Source: Umbilicaria muhlenbergii
Taxonomy: Eukaryota > Ascomycota > Lecanoromycetes > Umbilicariales > Umbilicariaceae
Assembly: GCA_000611775.1 (NCBI GenBank)
Contig: KK106981.1
Span: forward strand, 1,417,078-1,481,077
Direction of reading: 5' to 3'
DNA: 64,000 nucleotides
Part shown: one piece after another, positions 12,702 to 22,489 of the stretch
Layout of the letters: each line of letters begins with the position of its first letter
Position numbering within the stretch: position 1 is the first letter of the stretch
Made by a program: the position numbers and the translations under genes
Notes under the pieces: generated by a model
What the model was told of the DNA's origin: nothing
Databases searched by the model: none
What the model saw: only the letters and a program-made list of their open reading frames with translations

Positions 12702-12905
12702 GAGATGCAGATGTTGTCTTCTATGTTTTATTATTCATGCTCAGGTCATCAGTCTTCACTTGAGATTGCAAATTATCATACACGTGAATGCATCTGAGAA
12801 ACATTAAAGGTTGAAATGATATGACTTTCACCTGAGTCATCAGTCTCTTCACTCAGCATGCAGGAGTATCAGGAACATCATTGACAGCAAAGTTGCAATG
12901 ACTAC
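12702..12905. repeat. Start of repeat family A/B, copy A
   Basis: The ~200 bp from TGAGATGCAGATGTTG match 22,490-22,690 (TGAGATGCAGGTGTTG) and then diverge after GAAGTTGCAAT. It begins where element II sequence stops aligning to element IV, so it marks an insertion or rearrangement boundary. I cannot say whether it is an LTR, a transposon end or a gene flank; no matching right-hand end was found. Confidence 0.65.
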
Positions 12906-13940
12906 AAAGAAGATAAGATGAGTGATCTCTGAGCATGAATTTACATTGTAACAAGCATGTTATGAAGATATCTAAGTGTAAAATCATCAGTGACTGTTCT
13001 CAAAGATGATGATACATCATGTGCCTCATGAAAGAAGCTTCACATGCAGTACAAAGTTCTGAATCAGGATCAGTAATTCTGTGACACAGAGCATTCAAGT
13101 TTACTTCATGCTTCATATTCATGTTACACTGCATCTACATCTCATATGCATATTTATGTTCACTTACTTGCTTAACAGTCTTGTTGACACTGCTTGTCTT
13201 CTTTCTTACTCATCACATATCTCCTTTCTTCCTCTCTTCATTCATTAACTTGTTTAATTATTAAGTCAAGTAAGCTTGCTTTCTCTTTACTTGTTAATCT
13301 TCTTTCTTCCTCTTTTTTAACTTTTTTTTACTCATCAGTCTTCTTTCTTCTTCTTCCTCAAGATAATAAGTTTGTTTTTTTCTCTTTACTCATCAATCTT
13401 CTTCTTTTTTTCTCAACACAGTAAGCTTGTCTTCTTCTTTTTACTTATCAGTTTTCTTCTTTCTGCCTCAACACTTCTTTACAATTCACATGTTTATTTA
13501 ATGCCTTCTTGATTACTCACTTGACATCATCTTTCTTTCTTAAGACTCTTTTCTTTCCTTCTTGAGATTCTCACTTATGCATTGAATGAAGCATAGTTCA
13601 CTGAACATAATATAATTCATTAAACTGTGCATCATCTTCTTTTTATCTCAACACTGTAAGCTTGTTCTCTTCTTTATACTCATCAGTTTTCTTCTTTCTG
13701 CCTCAACATGTCTTCACAATTCATGTATTTATTTGATGCTTTACATGTTTACTCATCTGACATTCATCTTCCTTCCTCAAGACTCTTCTTTCTTTATTGA
13801 AACTCTCACTTATGCATTGAATGGATCATAGTTCACTGAACATCACAAGGTTTATTGAATGTCACACAGTTCAATGAATTAAGCTTGATGAACACATCAC
13901 CTCACTTCATCTCACCTCTTACCTCACCTCTAACCTTAAT
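12906..13940 (+). other. Pyrimidine-rich upstream region with internal duplication
   Basis: Long CTTCTTTC tracts lead up to the ATG at 13,941. A ~235-bp offset duplication is visible: CTCAACACAGTAAGCTTGTC near 13,413 and CTCAACACTGTAAGCTTGTT near 13,648, each followed by CTTCTTTCTGCCTCAACA and then GCATTGAATG and AGTTCACTGAACAT. It resembles a fungal promoter or 5' leader. No protein-coding character. Confidence 0.5.
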
Positions 13941-14152
13941 ATGTCAGCTGAGAATTCAAAGAGAGTCACGGCTCTATTACATAGCAAGGACCAGGTCAAT
14001 GAAGAAATTTCAAAGTACAAAAACTTGATGAAGGTCAGAAAGATGATCCCTTGACTCATGAATAATCATATGAAAGAGATCAACAGCGCAATCAAGGAGT
14101 ACATGATCAAGAATCACTTAAAGCAGAAGAGATTGAAGAGCATGTCTGATTA
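13941..14152 (+). pseudogene. Short frame MSAENSKRV..., product unknown
   Basis: There are 70 codons from ATG to TAA with a single internal TGA. The product is Lys-rich and helical (NEEISKYKNLMKVRKMI, then EINSAIKEYMIKNHLKQKR). I do not recognise it. It follows the pyrimidine-rich leader and may be the first exon of the gene block that ends in the SNF2 relic. Confidence 0.4.
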
Positions 14153-14336
14153 ATAAATGCTGAAACCAATGATTGTGATCCTGACTGAACTTCATCATGA
14201 TATCTGAACTCAATACTCTGATAATTTTGTCTTCATCATGCTCAAATTCATCATCAGATGAGCGCTGTACAATCAATGACACAAGATGAAGTACTGAAAG
14301 AGGCAGGAGAGTGACAGAGTATCTGTTAACAAGATG

Positions 14337-14839
14337 CATCAACTCACTTCACAACCTTCAGTTAAATTTAAAATGCTTTTTAAGCTGTTGAGTGAATTTA
14401 ATGCATACTGATCTGAAACTCCTTTCTCCTCAACATCATCAGCAGTTTCAGTGGACATGAAAGATTTTGAAATCACAGCACAACTGTTAAATGAGGGAAA
14501 ACTCTTCATTATCTCTCACATCAGTGTTAATGATATCATCTTGAACAATCTGACTTCTGACTGAACACCTCTTTCACAGATTAATTTCAAGTTGTGATCA
14601 GTTGTCCTGATAACTGATCTTGAGTACATTATCACACATCAAATCAAGTACTCCTTCACTGATCATATTGTGAGTGTCAACAGCGTCAGACTTCTCAAAG
14701 CAGTCATCAGTGATGCATGAGTCAAGAGCTTATCAGCTGTCATGTTTAGCATTCATTCATCATCAGTCTCTCATGATAAGCTTGATCCTCCTGAGGAGCA
14801 GATGATATGATTGCTGACTCTGTTTATAAATTCTCTTTA
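14337..14839 (+). pseudogene. TGA-interrupted frame MHQLTSQPSV..., product unknown
   Basis: The frame is about 165 codons, ending at TAA, with internal stops that are all TGA. Display of TGA as sense gives KFKMLFKLLSEFNAY, ITHQIKYSFTDHIVSVNS and RLLKAVISDA. The first ~200 bp match 23,690-23,900 in block B, showing both blocks share this gene. I do not recognise the protein. It could be the N-terminal part of the SNF2-type protein that follows. Confidence 0.45.
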
Positions 14840-15239
14840 AACTTCTCAAGAGCCCTCCCCTCCTAAACTGCTGTTGAAGTGATCACTGAGTGAACACAAT
14901 ATTAATCAAGGAAGTAGTCAACAAGAAAGCAGATGAAGAAGGCTGCACTAAGTGAGAATTATTTCAACTGATGAAGAAAGTTTCAACAAGGATGTTGTAA
15001 ATGTCAGTTAAAATGAAAGTGCTGAAAAAGGGATAGAAGTCACTGAGAACATGTGAGGAGTCAAAAGTCATAAGCTGAAGTTTATAATTAAGAGTATTGA
15101 GATTGACAATACAGGGAGGCAGGAAGATGTGAACACAAATGATGATCAAGACATTAATATGAGGGAGAATGAGAAACTTCTTAATGCTGAAGAGTAAGTG
15201 TCAGTTCATGTGATGAGTTAACTCACTAATTAATATAAA

Positions 15240-17342
15240 CTCATAGAATGTATAAGAATATCAATTTTATCATGACTAAACATTTATCTCAAGAGTGCTG
15301 AAAAGACTGTGCTCATCTATTCTGTCACAACCCTCTCAAGGTGACTGACAATGACAAGATTAAAATCACTGAGTTGAAATCCCCCATGTACTCATACCAA
15401 GCATTTGAGGTATTCATCATGATGGAGATGAAATGTTGACAGGGAAGGGGTTGAAATGCAGATGACATGAGACTCAGCAAGATTTGCAACAATTCAGTAC
15501 ACACTGCACTCATGTCATTAATTAAGTGATAAACTGTTGAGCAATTAATCCTGATCATGTTAATGCAGATCCTGAAGATTACTCATCACAGTGTTAAGTC
15601 TGTCTGAAAGGAGAAATGAACTGATTTACACCTCACATGAGGCATGAAGAAGATGTCACAACAACTCAGATCTGTCTGTTCATTCAAGAATGCTTACAGG
15701 ATTGAATGCTCTTGCATGAATGCAAGTTCAGTCAATTGAATGATTCTCATTAAAGGACTGAATCTCATTTTGATGCCTGCTGCCTTGATGCTGCAGTGAA
15801 TGAATATATGTGTGATACATCTGAACCTACAAGATTCTCATTTTGAGTGGCAGATTCAACACGCCTATGAGGATTCAAAACTCAACAAGATCACATCAGC
15901 CCTTTTAAAGATGAATCATTCCCTGATTACACCTCAACTCCTTGATGCAACAAAACTGAAGGACTCAAAATGAATTATCTTTAAATAATCAAAGCTGATT
16001 TGTGTCATCACCTCAGGGAGTTATCTTGAGCATGTCATGAAGAAACTTGAACATTAATTTACTTCTGCAAGGTCAACACTCAGAAGCAAACAGTCTTCAC
16101 AATGATGAGTAAAATGACAGTTATGCTGAGGCTGAGTCATCATCAATGAAGCACATACTCAGTACTCAGTAAGTTCATTTGCTGTAAAGCTCATCCTGGC
16201 ATTAAGACAGAGTTTCATCTCATGTAAGTGATTCCTGATGAGAACACCATTTGAGCAATCCTCTGCTCAGATGATGCATTGAGCAGGAATATTACAAGAT
16301 GAATCATGAATGATGAAAACCTTAATGTCTGTGTGAAAAGAAAAACAGGCTCACTGCATGAATCTTCACATGTGTACAACTCAGGCACTTGTAGCGCTAA
16401 GAAAGAAGCATCAATGCATTGTTGAAGACAATGATAAGGAAGGCTGACTCACTGCATCAGAATACATAATCAACATTTAAAAGATGATTTCAACCTTATG
16501 ATTAAAGAGATCAGTGGAGATGTTTAAATTTTTCAGTAACTCACTTATTGAACATATCTTAAACATACATGTTGTTATCAGCTGCAGCTTATCAGAGCAG
16601 TTTCATGAAATGATTAATAAGTCAATGATAACAGCTTTTTTAAAGATGATGAAGAAGCACTGAGTTGCAGTGATGAAATGAGAGATGACTCAAGGCTTCA
16701 AGAGAGACCCTCTGAAAATAAATGTGAGACAATGAATTAAGTGAGTACAGAAGATGAGGATTCTAAGTTCCTGACTCTTGTTGAGAATGCATCTCATCAT
16801 GAAAGACTTGAATTGAACTGCTGAGGAGATTCAGGACAACAGGTGAGCAAAAACAGTATTAAATCAATTATATGAGCTGCAGAGTTCAGCAAACTCTCCT
16901 TATGAAGTGCTGATGATGACAATTGAGGACAAGGAGAACTTCTTAAAAGCTGCAGTTGTACATCACCTCATCACAGAAAAGTGAGACACAGATGAAAAAG
17001 TGATATTCTGCTGCATGTTCCCTGTCAGTGCTTTAATTTTATACTGAGTAAGTTCACCTTTGTGAATCAGCTAACTCTTCTCTGCTGATGAAACAGTGTT
17101 GATGATGAAGATCTTGATTATTGTGTTGACAGCTGATCATGAAGCAGTTTCTCTGCAATGTTATTGAAGAACAGTCAGCATTGATGCATGAAAACCTCTT
17201 CAAAATTAAGGTAATGAAGATCATGAACCTCTTTCAGGAGGAGCTTATGATGTTGATAATTCATTTAAAAGAAAGACTGCTGACTTACATTGTGTCAATG
17301 ATAAAACTTATTGATGTAGATTATACACTGCACAAGACCTGA
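15240..17342 (+). pseudogene. SNF2-family helicase/ATPase relic
   Basis: Motifs in order fit the SNF2 helicase core. At about 15,375: LKSPMYSYQAF. At about 15,450: GWNADDMRLSKI, in place of the P-loop ADDMGLGKT. At about 16,010: SYLEHVMKKLEH. At about 16,140: VIINEAHTQYS, in place of the DEAH box. At about 16,225: KWFLMRTPFEQS, for the GTPF motif. At about 16,960: HHLITEKWDTDEKVIFCCMF, which resembles the start of the helicase C domain. Differences from consensus are G-to-R/S, D-to-N and TGA stops, all explicable by C-to-T changes. SNF2 proteins are DNA-translocating ATPases of chromatin remodelling and repair. Whether this was a host gene or a gene carried by a mobile element is unresolved. 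Confidence 0.7.
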
Positions 17343-17524
17343 ATACAGGTTCAGTTTGAACCTGAATGAATGAAACATGATCAACAACAAGTGAAGAAAC
17401 AGGTCAACTGAATTAAGCAGAAGCAATCAACATTAATATATGCAATTCAATGTTAAGTGTCAGACATAGAGAGGGCCATATATGATCATCAGCATCATCA
17501 GATGTGATTAATGAACTTAACTCT
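17343..17524 (+). other. Downstream part of the SNF2 block
   Basis: A frame with TGA stops continues towards the TIR element (…HREGHIWSSASSD) and appears to resume after it at 19,602. No named domain is visible. Confidence 0.3.
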
Positions 17525-17526
17525 TA
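17525..17526. repeat. TA target duplication of the TIR element (left)
   Basis: TA directly before CACTGCACC; the partner TA is at 19,600-19,601. A TA duplication is the habit of Tc1/mariner-type elements. Confidence 0.6.
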
Positions 17527-17687
17527 CACTGCACCATGGGTTGGGTTTTACCCAGTGGGTTTGGGTTTGGGTTGGGTTTGGGTTGGGTTTTGGGGTGGGT
17601 TATACGTGTCAAAACCCAACCCAGAAAAAACCCAACCCATTTAACCCAAACCCAGAAAATTCTGGGTTAACCCAGTACATACAAATA

Positions 17688-18830
17688 GTTATGGTAGTCT
17701 TTATGGTAGTCAAGAAAGTCAGTTCAAAAGGCGCCTTCTTAAGCCATTTTCAAGGCCATTTTTTGAGGCCGTCGTCGAAGCCATTTTGAAAGCCGTTTTG
17801 GAAGTCGCTTTGGAAGCTATTTTTCGAGGCCGTTTTGGAAGCCGTTTTGAAAGCCGTTGTTCGAGGCCGTTTTCCAAGGCCGTTTTCCAAGGCCGTTTTC
17901 CAAGGCCGTTTTCCAAGGCCGTTTTCCAAGGCCGTTTTCCAAGGCCGTTTTCCAAGGCCGTTTTCCAAGGCCGTTTTCCAAGGCCGTTTTCCAAGGCCGT
18001 TTTCCAAGGCCGTTTTCCAAGGCCGTTTTCCAAGGCCGTTTTCCAAGGCCGTTTTCCAAGGCCGTTTTCCAAGGCCGTTTTCCAAGGCCGTTTTCCAAGG
18101 CCGTTTTCCAAGGCCGTTTTCCAAGGCCGTTTTCCAAGGCCGTTTTCCAAGGCCGTTTTCCAAGGCCGTTTTCCAAGGCCGTTTTCCAAGGCCGTTTTCC
18201 AAGGCCGTTTTCCAAGGCCGTTTTCCAAGGCCGTTTTCCAAGGCCGTTTTCCAAGGCCGTTTTCCAAGGCCGTTTTCCAAGGCCGTTTTCCAAGGCCGTT
18301 TTCCAAGGCCGTTTTCCAAGGCCGTTTTCCAAGGCCGTTTTCCAAGGCCGTTTTCCAAGGCCGTTTTCCAAGGCCGTTTTCCAAGGCCGTTTTCCAAGGC
18401 CGTTTTCCAAGGCCGTTTTTCAAGGCCGTTTTTCAAGGCCCTCGTCAAAATTGTTATGGTAGTCTTTATGGTAGTCAAAAAAGTCAGTTCAAAAGGCGCC
18501 TTCTTAAGCCATTTTCAAGGCCATTTTTTGAGGCCGTCGTCGAAGCCATTTTGAAAGCCGTTTTGGAAGTCACTTTGGAAGCTGTTCTTCGAGGCCGTCG
18601 ATGAAGCCATTTTGGAAGCGTTTTGGAAGTCGCTTTGGAAGCTATTTTTCGAGGCCGTTTTGGAAGCCGTTTTGAAAGCCGTTGTTCGAGGCCGTTTTCC
18701 AAGGCCGTTTTCCAAGGCCGTTTTTCAAGGCCCTCGTCAAAATTGTTATGGTAGTCTTTATGGTAGTCAAAAAAGTCAGTTCAAAAGGCGCCTTCTCAAG
18801 TCATTTTCAAGGTCATTTTTTGAGGCCGTC
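17688..18830. repeat. Higher-order repeat: GTTATGGTAGTC block, three copies
   Basis: The block GTTATGGTAGTCTTTATGG followed by GTCAGTTCAAAAGGCGCC and a Cys/Phe-like AAGCCATTTTCAAGG stretch starts at 17,688, 18,453 and 18,745. The spacing difference (765 and 292 bp) comes from expansion of the 13-bp array in the first copy; the second copy has only two or three 13-bp units at 18,695-18,735. Confidence 0.85.
17864..18420. repeat. 13-bp minisatellite, about 42 near-perfect copies
   Basis: The unit is CCAAGGCCGTTTT. Because 13 is not a multiple of three, every frame reads a 13-residue repeat (for example ENGLGKRPWKTAL on the minus strand, or SKAVFQGRFPRPF on the plus strand). The unit contains no stop in any frame, which explains the long open frames on both strands. 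Copies look identical over more than 500 bp. Confidence 0.97.
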
Positions 18831-18897
18831 ATCAAAGCCATTTTGGAAGCCGTTTTGAAAGCTGTTTTTCAAGGCCGTTTTGGAAGCCGCTTTTTGA

Positions 18898-19385
18898 GGC
18901 CGTCATCGAAGCCGTTTTGAAAGCCGTTTTTTGAGGCTGTCGTCGAAGCCGTTTTGAAAGCCGTTTTTTGAGGCTGTCGTCGAAGCCGTTTTGAAAGCCG
19001 TTTTTTGAGGCTGTCGTCGAAGCCGTTTTGAAAGCCGTTTTTTGAGGCTGTCGTCGAAGCCGTTTTGAAAGCCGTTTTTTGAGGCTGTCGTCGAAGCCGT
19101 TTTGAAAGCCGTTTTTTGAGGCTGTCGTCGAAGCCGTTTTGAAAGCCGTTTTTTGAGGCTGTCGTCGAAGCCGTTTTGAAAGCCGTTTTTTGAGGCTGTC
19201 GTCGAAGCCGTTTTGAAAGCCGTTTTTTGAGGCTGTCGTCGAAGCCGTTTTGAAAGCCGTTTTTTGAGGCTGTCGTCGAAGCCGTTTTGAAAGCCGTTTT
19301 TTGAGGCTGTCGTCGAAGCCGTTTTGAAAGCCGTTTTTTGAGGCTGTCGTCGAAGCCGTTTTGAAAGCCGTTTTTTGAGGCTGTT
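18898..19385. repeat. 37-bp minisatellite, about 13 copies
   Basis: GGCTGTCGTCGAAGCCGTTT recurs every 37 bp from 18,935 (next at 18,972 and 19,009) to about 19,379. A variant first unit, with GGCCGTCATCGAAG, begins at 18,898. Copies are virtually identical. The unit is built from the same GCCGTTTT and GAAAGCC words as the 13-bp array, so both probably derive from one ancestral sequence. Confidence 0.95.
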
Positions 19386-19601
19386 TTTCAAGGCCGTTTT
19401 GGAAGCCGTTTTGGAAGCTGCTTTGAAAGCTGTTTGGATGAGTCATATACGTGAACTTGAACTGGGTTACCCAGTGAAAAACCCAACCCAAACCCAAAAA
19501 AACCCAACCCAGTGTGACCCAACCCAAAAAAAACCCAACCCAGTCTGGGTTGGGTCACAATAGTCAAAACCCAACCCAAACCCAACCCATGGTGCAGCGT
19601 A

Positions 19602-20689
19602 ACTATGAGCGCAGAAGACATTGTCAAACTCATCAGTAATAATATTAAGACTGAAATTGTTCTTCACGTCATGAATACTGTCTTGTCTTGAATTCATCAC
19701 GTTTCTCTCATTCATCATGGCAGAAGTGTATGAGAAAGTGTTGAGAAAAGTGATAAGATAATCATCATCAGATGAAACATTCAGAATTCACTGAAAGACC
19801 TAAATTACTTCAACAAGCTGTGAAATTTGTAAACAGCACTCTGATTAAGATTTTCTGCAGAAGCTTTATCACTGAGAAGAGCATTCACAGCAGAACACAA
19901 AAAGGCTGAAATGTTAAATAACAAAACTCAGCACAGTCTTGCATCATGTGAGAACTGTTAATCAGCAGGAAAGAATCACCTTTAATAATAAAACACAAAG
20001 ACACATCATGAAGTTGAAATCTGCCTTGAGTGAGTCAGATATCACCTGAGCCTGATTTAAGAATTCTCTTCATAAGATATGAGATTCATGAATTTTAATG
20101 ATCTTGATTGTGAGGCTTCAACATCAAGGAAAAAGTGACACCTCTGTAGCAGCAGCTATGTGAATTCAACAAGCAGGAATGATGAGATAAATGATGTTAT
20201 TCAGATTACTACTTCTCAAGAAATGACGTCATCATGTAGTCAAGAAACAGCGTCATCATGTTGCACTACTCAAGCTTAATGTGAGGCTGACTTTAATACT
20301 TGCAAGCAGTCAGTCAACATCATTTAAGTTGTGAATCAACAGAGTTTGAAGTGCTCATGATCAGCAACAGTAAAGTCACAAGTGCTGTTTGCACAAAAAG
20401 ATATGAGATTCATGAATCTTAATGATCTTGATTGTGAGGCTTCAACATCAAGGAAAAAGTGACACCTCTGTAGCAGCAGCTATGTGAATTCAACAAGCAG
20501 AAATGATGAGATGAATAATGTCATTCAGACTACTACTTCAAGACTGAGGAGACAACATGATAAGCATTTATTATTATGACATCTGCTCAGGACTTCACTA
20601 CAGTGAAGAAAACATATGTTTGAATGATCATAAGCTTTACACTCATATCACACCTTCATCTTGCGGCAGCAAATGCTTCAAAGTTGATC
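19602..20689 (+). other. Continuation of the SNF2 block plus unassigned sequence
   Basis: After the TIR element a plus-strand frame reads MSAEDIVKLISNNI, then SLKDLNYFNKL, with TGA stops. It is not recognised. From 20,557 an open frame starts, MISIYYYDICSGLHY, that only takes on PRP28 character after about 20,690. The rest holds the 142-bp direct repeat listed separately. Confidence 0.35.
20075..20540. repeat. 142-bp direct repeat, 324 bp apart
   Basis: Copies at 20,075-20,216 and 20,399-20,540 open with AGATATGAGATTCATGAA and continue through GCTTCAACATCAAGG and GTAGCAGCAGCTATGTGAAT. They differ by a few transitions (TTTTAATG against TCTTAATG, AGGAATG against AGAAATG). The spacer between them contains a further short local repeat (ATGACGTCATCATG / AGCGTCATCATG). 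Confidence 0.85.
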
Positions 20690-21550
20690 AGCCTCAAGAG
20701 CAGAACATGAAGAACCTCAGTTTTAAAGAATCAGTTAATAAGATTCTGAACACCTTGCCTGTTGCAAACATGAAGCCAGACTCAGAAGAGGCTGAGGATG
20801 TCATTATGATGAGTCAACACTTGAGTGACAAAGATCATTATAAACAAATAATAATGTACACAGCCACTATGCCCTCAGCTATTGAGTGCATCATCAGAAA
20901 ATATCTACGCAGGCCTGCTATCATTATTATAAGTAACATGAGTGAGGCTGTGAGGATGATTGAACAGCATGTTGAATTCATCAACAGAGAAGATAAGAGG
21001 AAGAAACAGTTTTTGAAGATATTATCTTTAAGAGAATTCACACCTTCAATCATCATCTTTGTTAATATCAAATGAAACTGTGATGCTGTTGCTAAAGATG
21101 TAAAGCATATGAGCTTTTCATCAGTCACTCTTCATGATAATAAAACACAAGAGCAGAGAGAGGCTGTGTTGACATTTATACACAACAGCACTACTGATGT
21201 TCTGATTGCTACAAATCTCACTGATAAAGGTATTAATGTGCAAGACGTCAATCTTGTGATCAACTTCAACATGACAATGAACATCAAGAGCTACATGCAT
21301 TAAATTGATCATACAAGTCATGCTGACAAGAGCAGTGTTGTTATTATATTTCTTAATAATGAGGATGTTGATGTTATGTAAGATTTACTTATCAGTGACT
21401 GATGACTTTTGAGCATTTTACTGACTTGATCTCTAGGTATGATCTTAAACAAATGTTGATAAAGTCATTAATCTCAAGGGTTCCTGAGGAGCTTCAGAAA
21501 CATGAGACAGCACAACAAAAATCATAGAAAGACAGCAGGCAGAAGAAGAT
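20690..21550 (+). pseudogene. PRP28: Hypermutated fragment of PRP28, a DEAD-box splicing helicase
   Basis: The translation follows the C-terminal half of fungal Prp28, the U5 snRNP helicase that removes U1 from the 5' splice site. Recognisable blocks: LSFKESVNKIL (20,719), MYTATMPSAIECIIRKYLRR (20,854), EQHVEFINREDKRKK, FTPSIIIFVNIK (motif IV), VTLHDNKTQEQREA, TTDVLIATNLTDKGI (motif V) and NFNMTMNIKSYMH followed by a degraded HRIGRTGR motif VI. The Arg codon after FVNIK is TGA, motif VI Arg codons have become stop or His, and Gly codons have become Asp or Ser. The frame breaks at about 21,378 and resumes at 21,435 with YDLKQMLIKSLISRVPEEL. The gap has GT/AG-like ends and looks like an unspliced intron. 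So this is a copy of genomic DNA, not a retrocopy. Confidence 0.82.
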
Positions 21551-22489
21551 TAAGAATAACAGCAGCTTCACTGACAAAGAAAGCTGACAGTGATCATAAG
21601 CACATGTAGTATTATCATCTAGAACATGACCTTCAGGAGGGCCTCAAGCAAGGTGATTAAAAATGATGCATTTGTTAAGTTAAAAGAACTGATAAGATCA
21701 TGACACTCTCATCTCAGAACATATACTTTATACTCATGTGATTGAGATGCTGTAAGATCAGGTGTAAATGAATCAATTGATGATGTTTCTCATCTTACTC
21801 ACCTGCCTGAACTCACCGCTTAAAATGTTGTAGATGAGCAAGGCAAGAAACTTTTACATCTTCCTCAACTTCACTCTGAGTCTAGAAAACTGAATTAGCA
21901 ACTCATGTTACAGCATCATAACTTCTTATCATTAGACAGACATTCTCACTACTCAGTAATTCACTTCTCACACAGCACTGTGCTGATTTTCTGTGTGATG
22001 AGTGATTACAGCTTTGATGGTACAGAGGAGAAGAATGTGAAACTTAAGAAGCTTAATGCTGAAATGATATGTTTAATAATGTATGTGCTGTTCACATTGA
22101 TACAGTCTTATTAACATGATGTTTAGCTTGAGGATCTTGATAACTTTGAAAACTGAGAGAAGCTTGTCTGTGCTGCAGAAGGCTTGAAAAGAAGCTTTAA
22201 TTAAAACTTCAGTCCTCAGTTAATAATTACTACACAGGAGATATATGACTGATTCTTAGCAAAGTTTTCATTATTGTTTAAGTATTAAAAGAAATATGCA
22301 CAGCCTTTCATCAAGTTCTCTCATCAGCAAGTTTGTATACTCAGTGTATGTTGTCAGGCATCTGTCATTAATCATCATTTTAAGGAATATTCTGAACAGA
22401 CTTTCTGACTTGACTACATCACATCATTGCTACAGTTTGAACTCCTCTGTCTTCAAGACACAGTCACAAATTCATCAGCATGAAGTTGA
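21551..22489. other. Unassigned sequence after the PRP28 fragment
   Basis: Short open frames exist, but none has recognisable motifs. A stretch at 22,296-22,526 reads MHSLSSSSLISKF and looks like low-complexity drift. It may be more captured host DNA decayed past recognition. Confidence 0.3.

Larger units (their letters stand above)
17527..19599. mobile_element. Non-autonomous TIR element filled with minisatellites
   Basis: The left terminus CACTGCACCATGGGTTGGG and the right terminus, which reads CGCTGCACCATGGGTTGGG on the minus strand, are inverted repeats with one mismatch. Both run into TTGGGTTTGGG-type subrepeats. TA flanks on both sides suggest Tc1/mariner-like transposition. No transposase is present; the interior is tandem repeats. 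It is rich in CpG and CCA/TGG, unlike the decayed sequence on both sides, so it was inserted late or escaped mutation. It interrupts the gene block that contains the SNF2 relic. Confidence 0.85.

Noticed and set aside
17530-17680. Telomere-like TTGGG/TTTGGG repeats as an internal telomere
   Set aside because: The words are irregular, occur as inverted copies at both ends of one element, and are not TTAGGG; they are subrepeats of the TIRs.
17719-18604. Genes encoding 200-270-residue repetitive proteins on both strands
   Set aside because: They are the automatic result of a 13-bp unit without stops in any frame; no start context, introns or conserved domains support them.
17864-19385. CRISPR array
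   Set aside because: The repeats are head-to-tail without unique spacers, the host is a fungus, and no cas genes are present.
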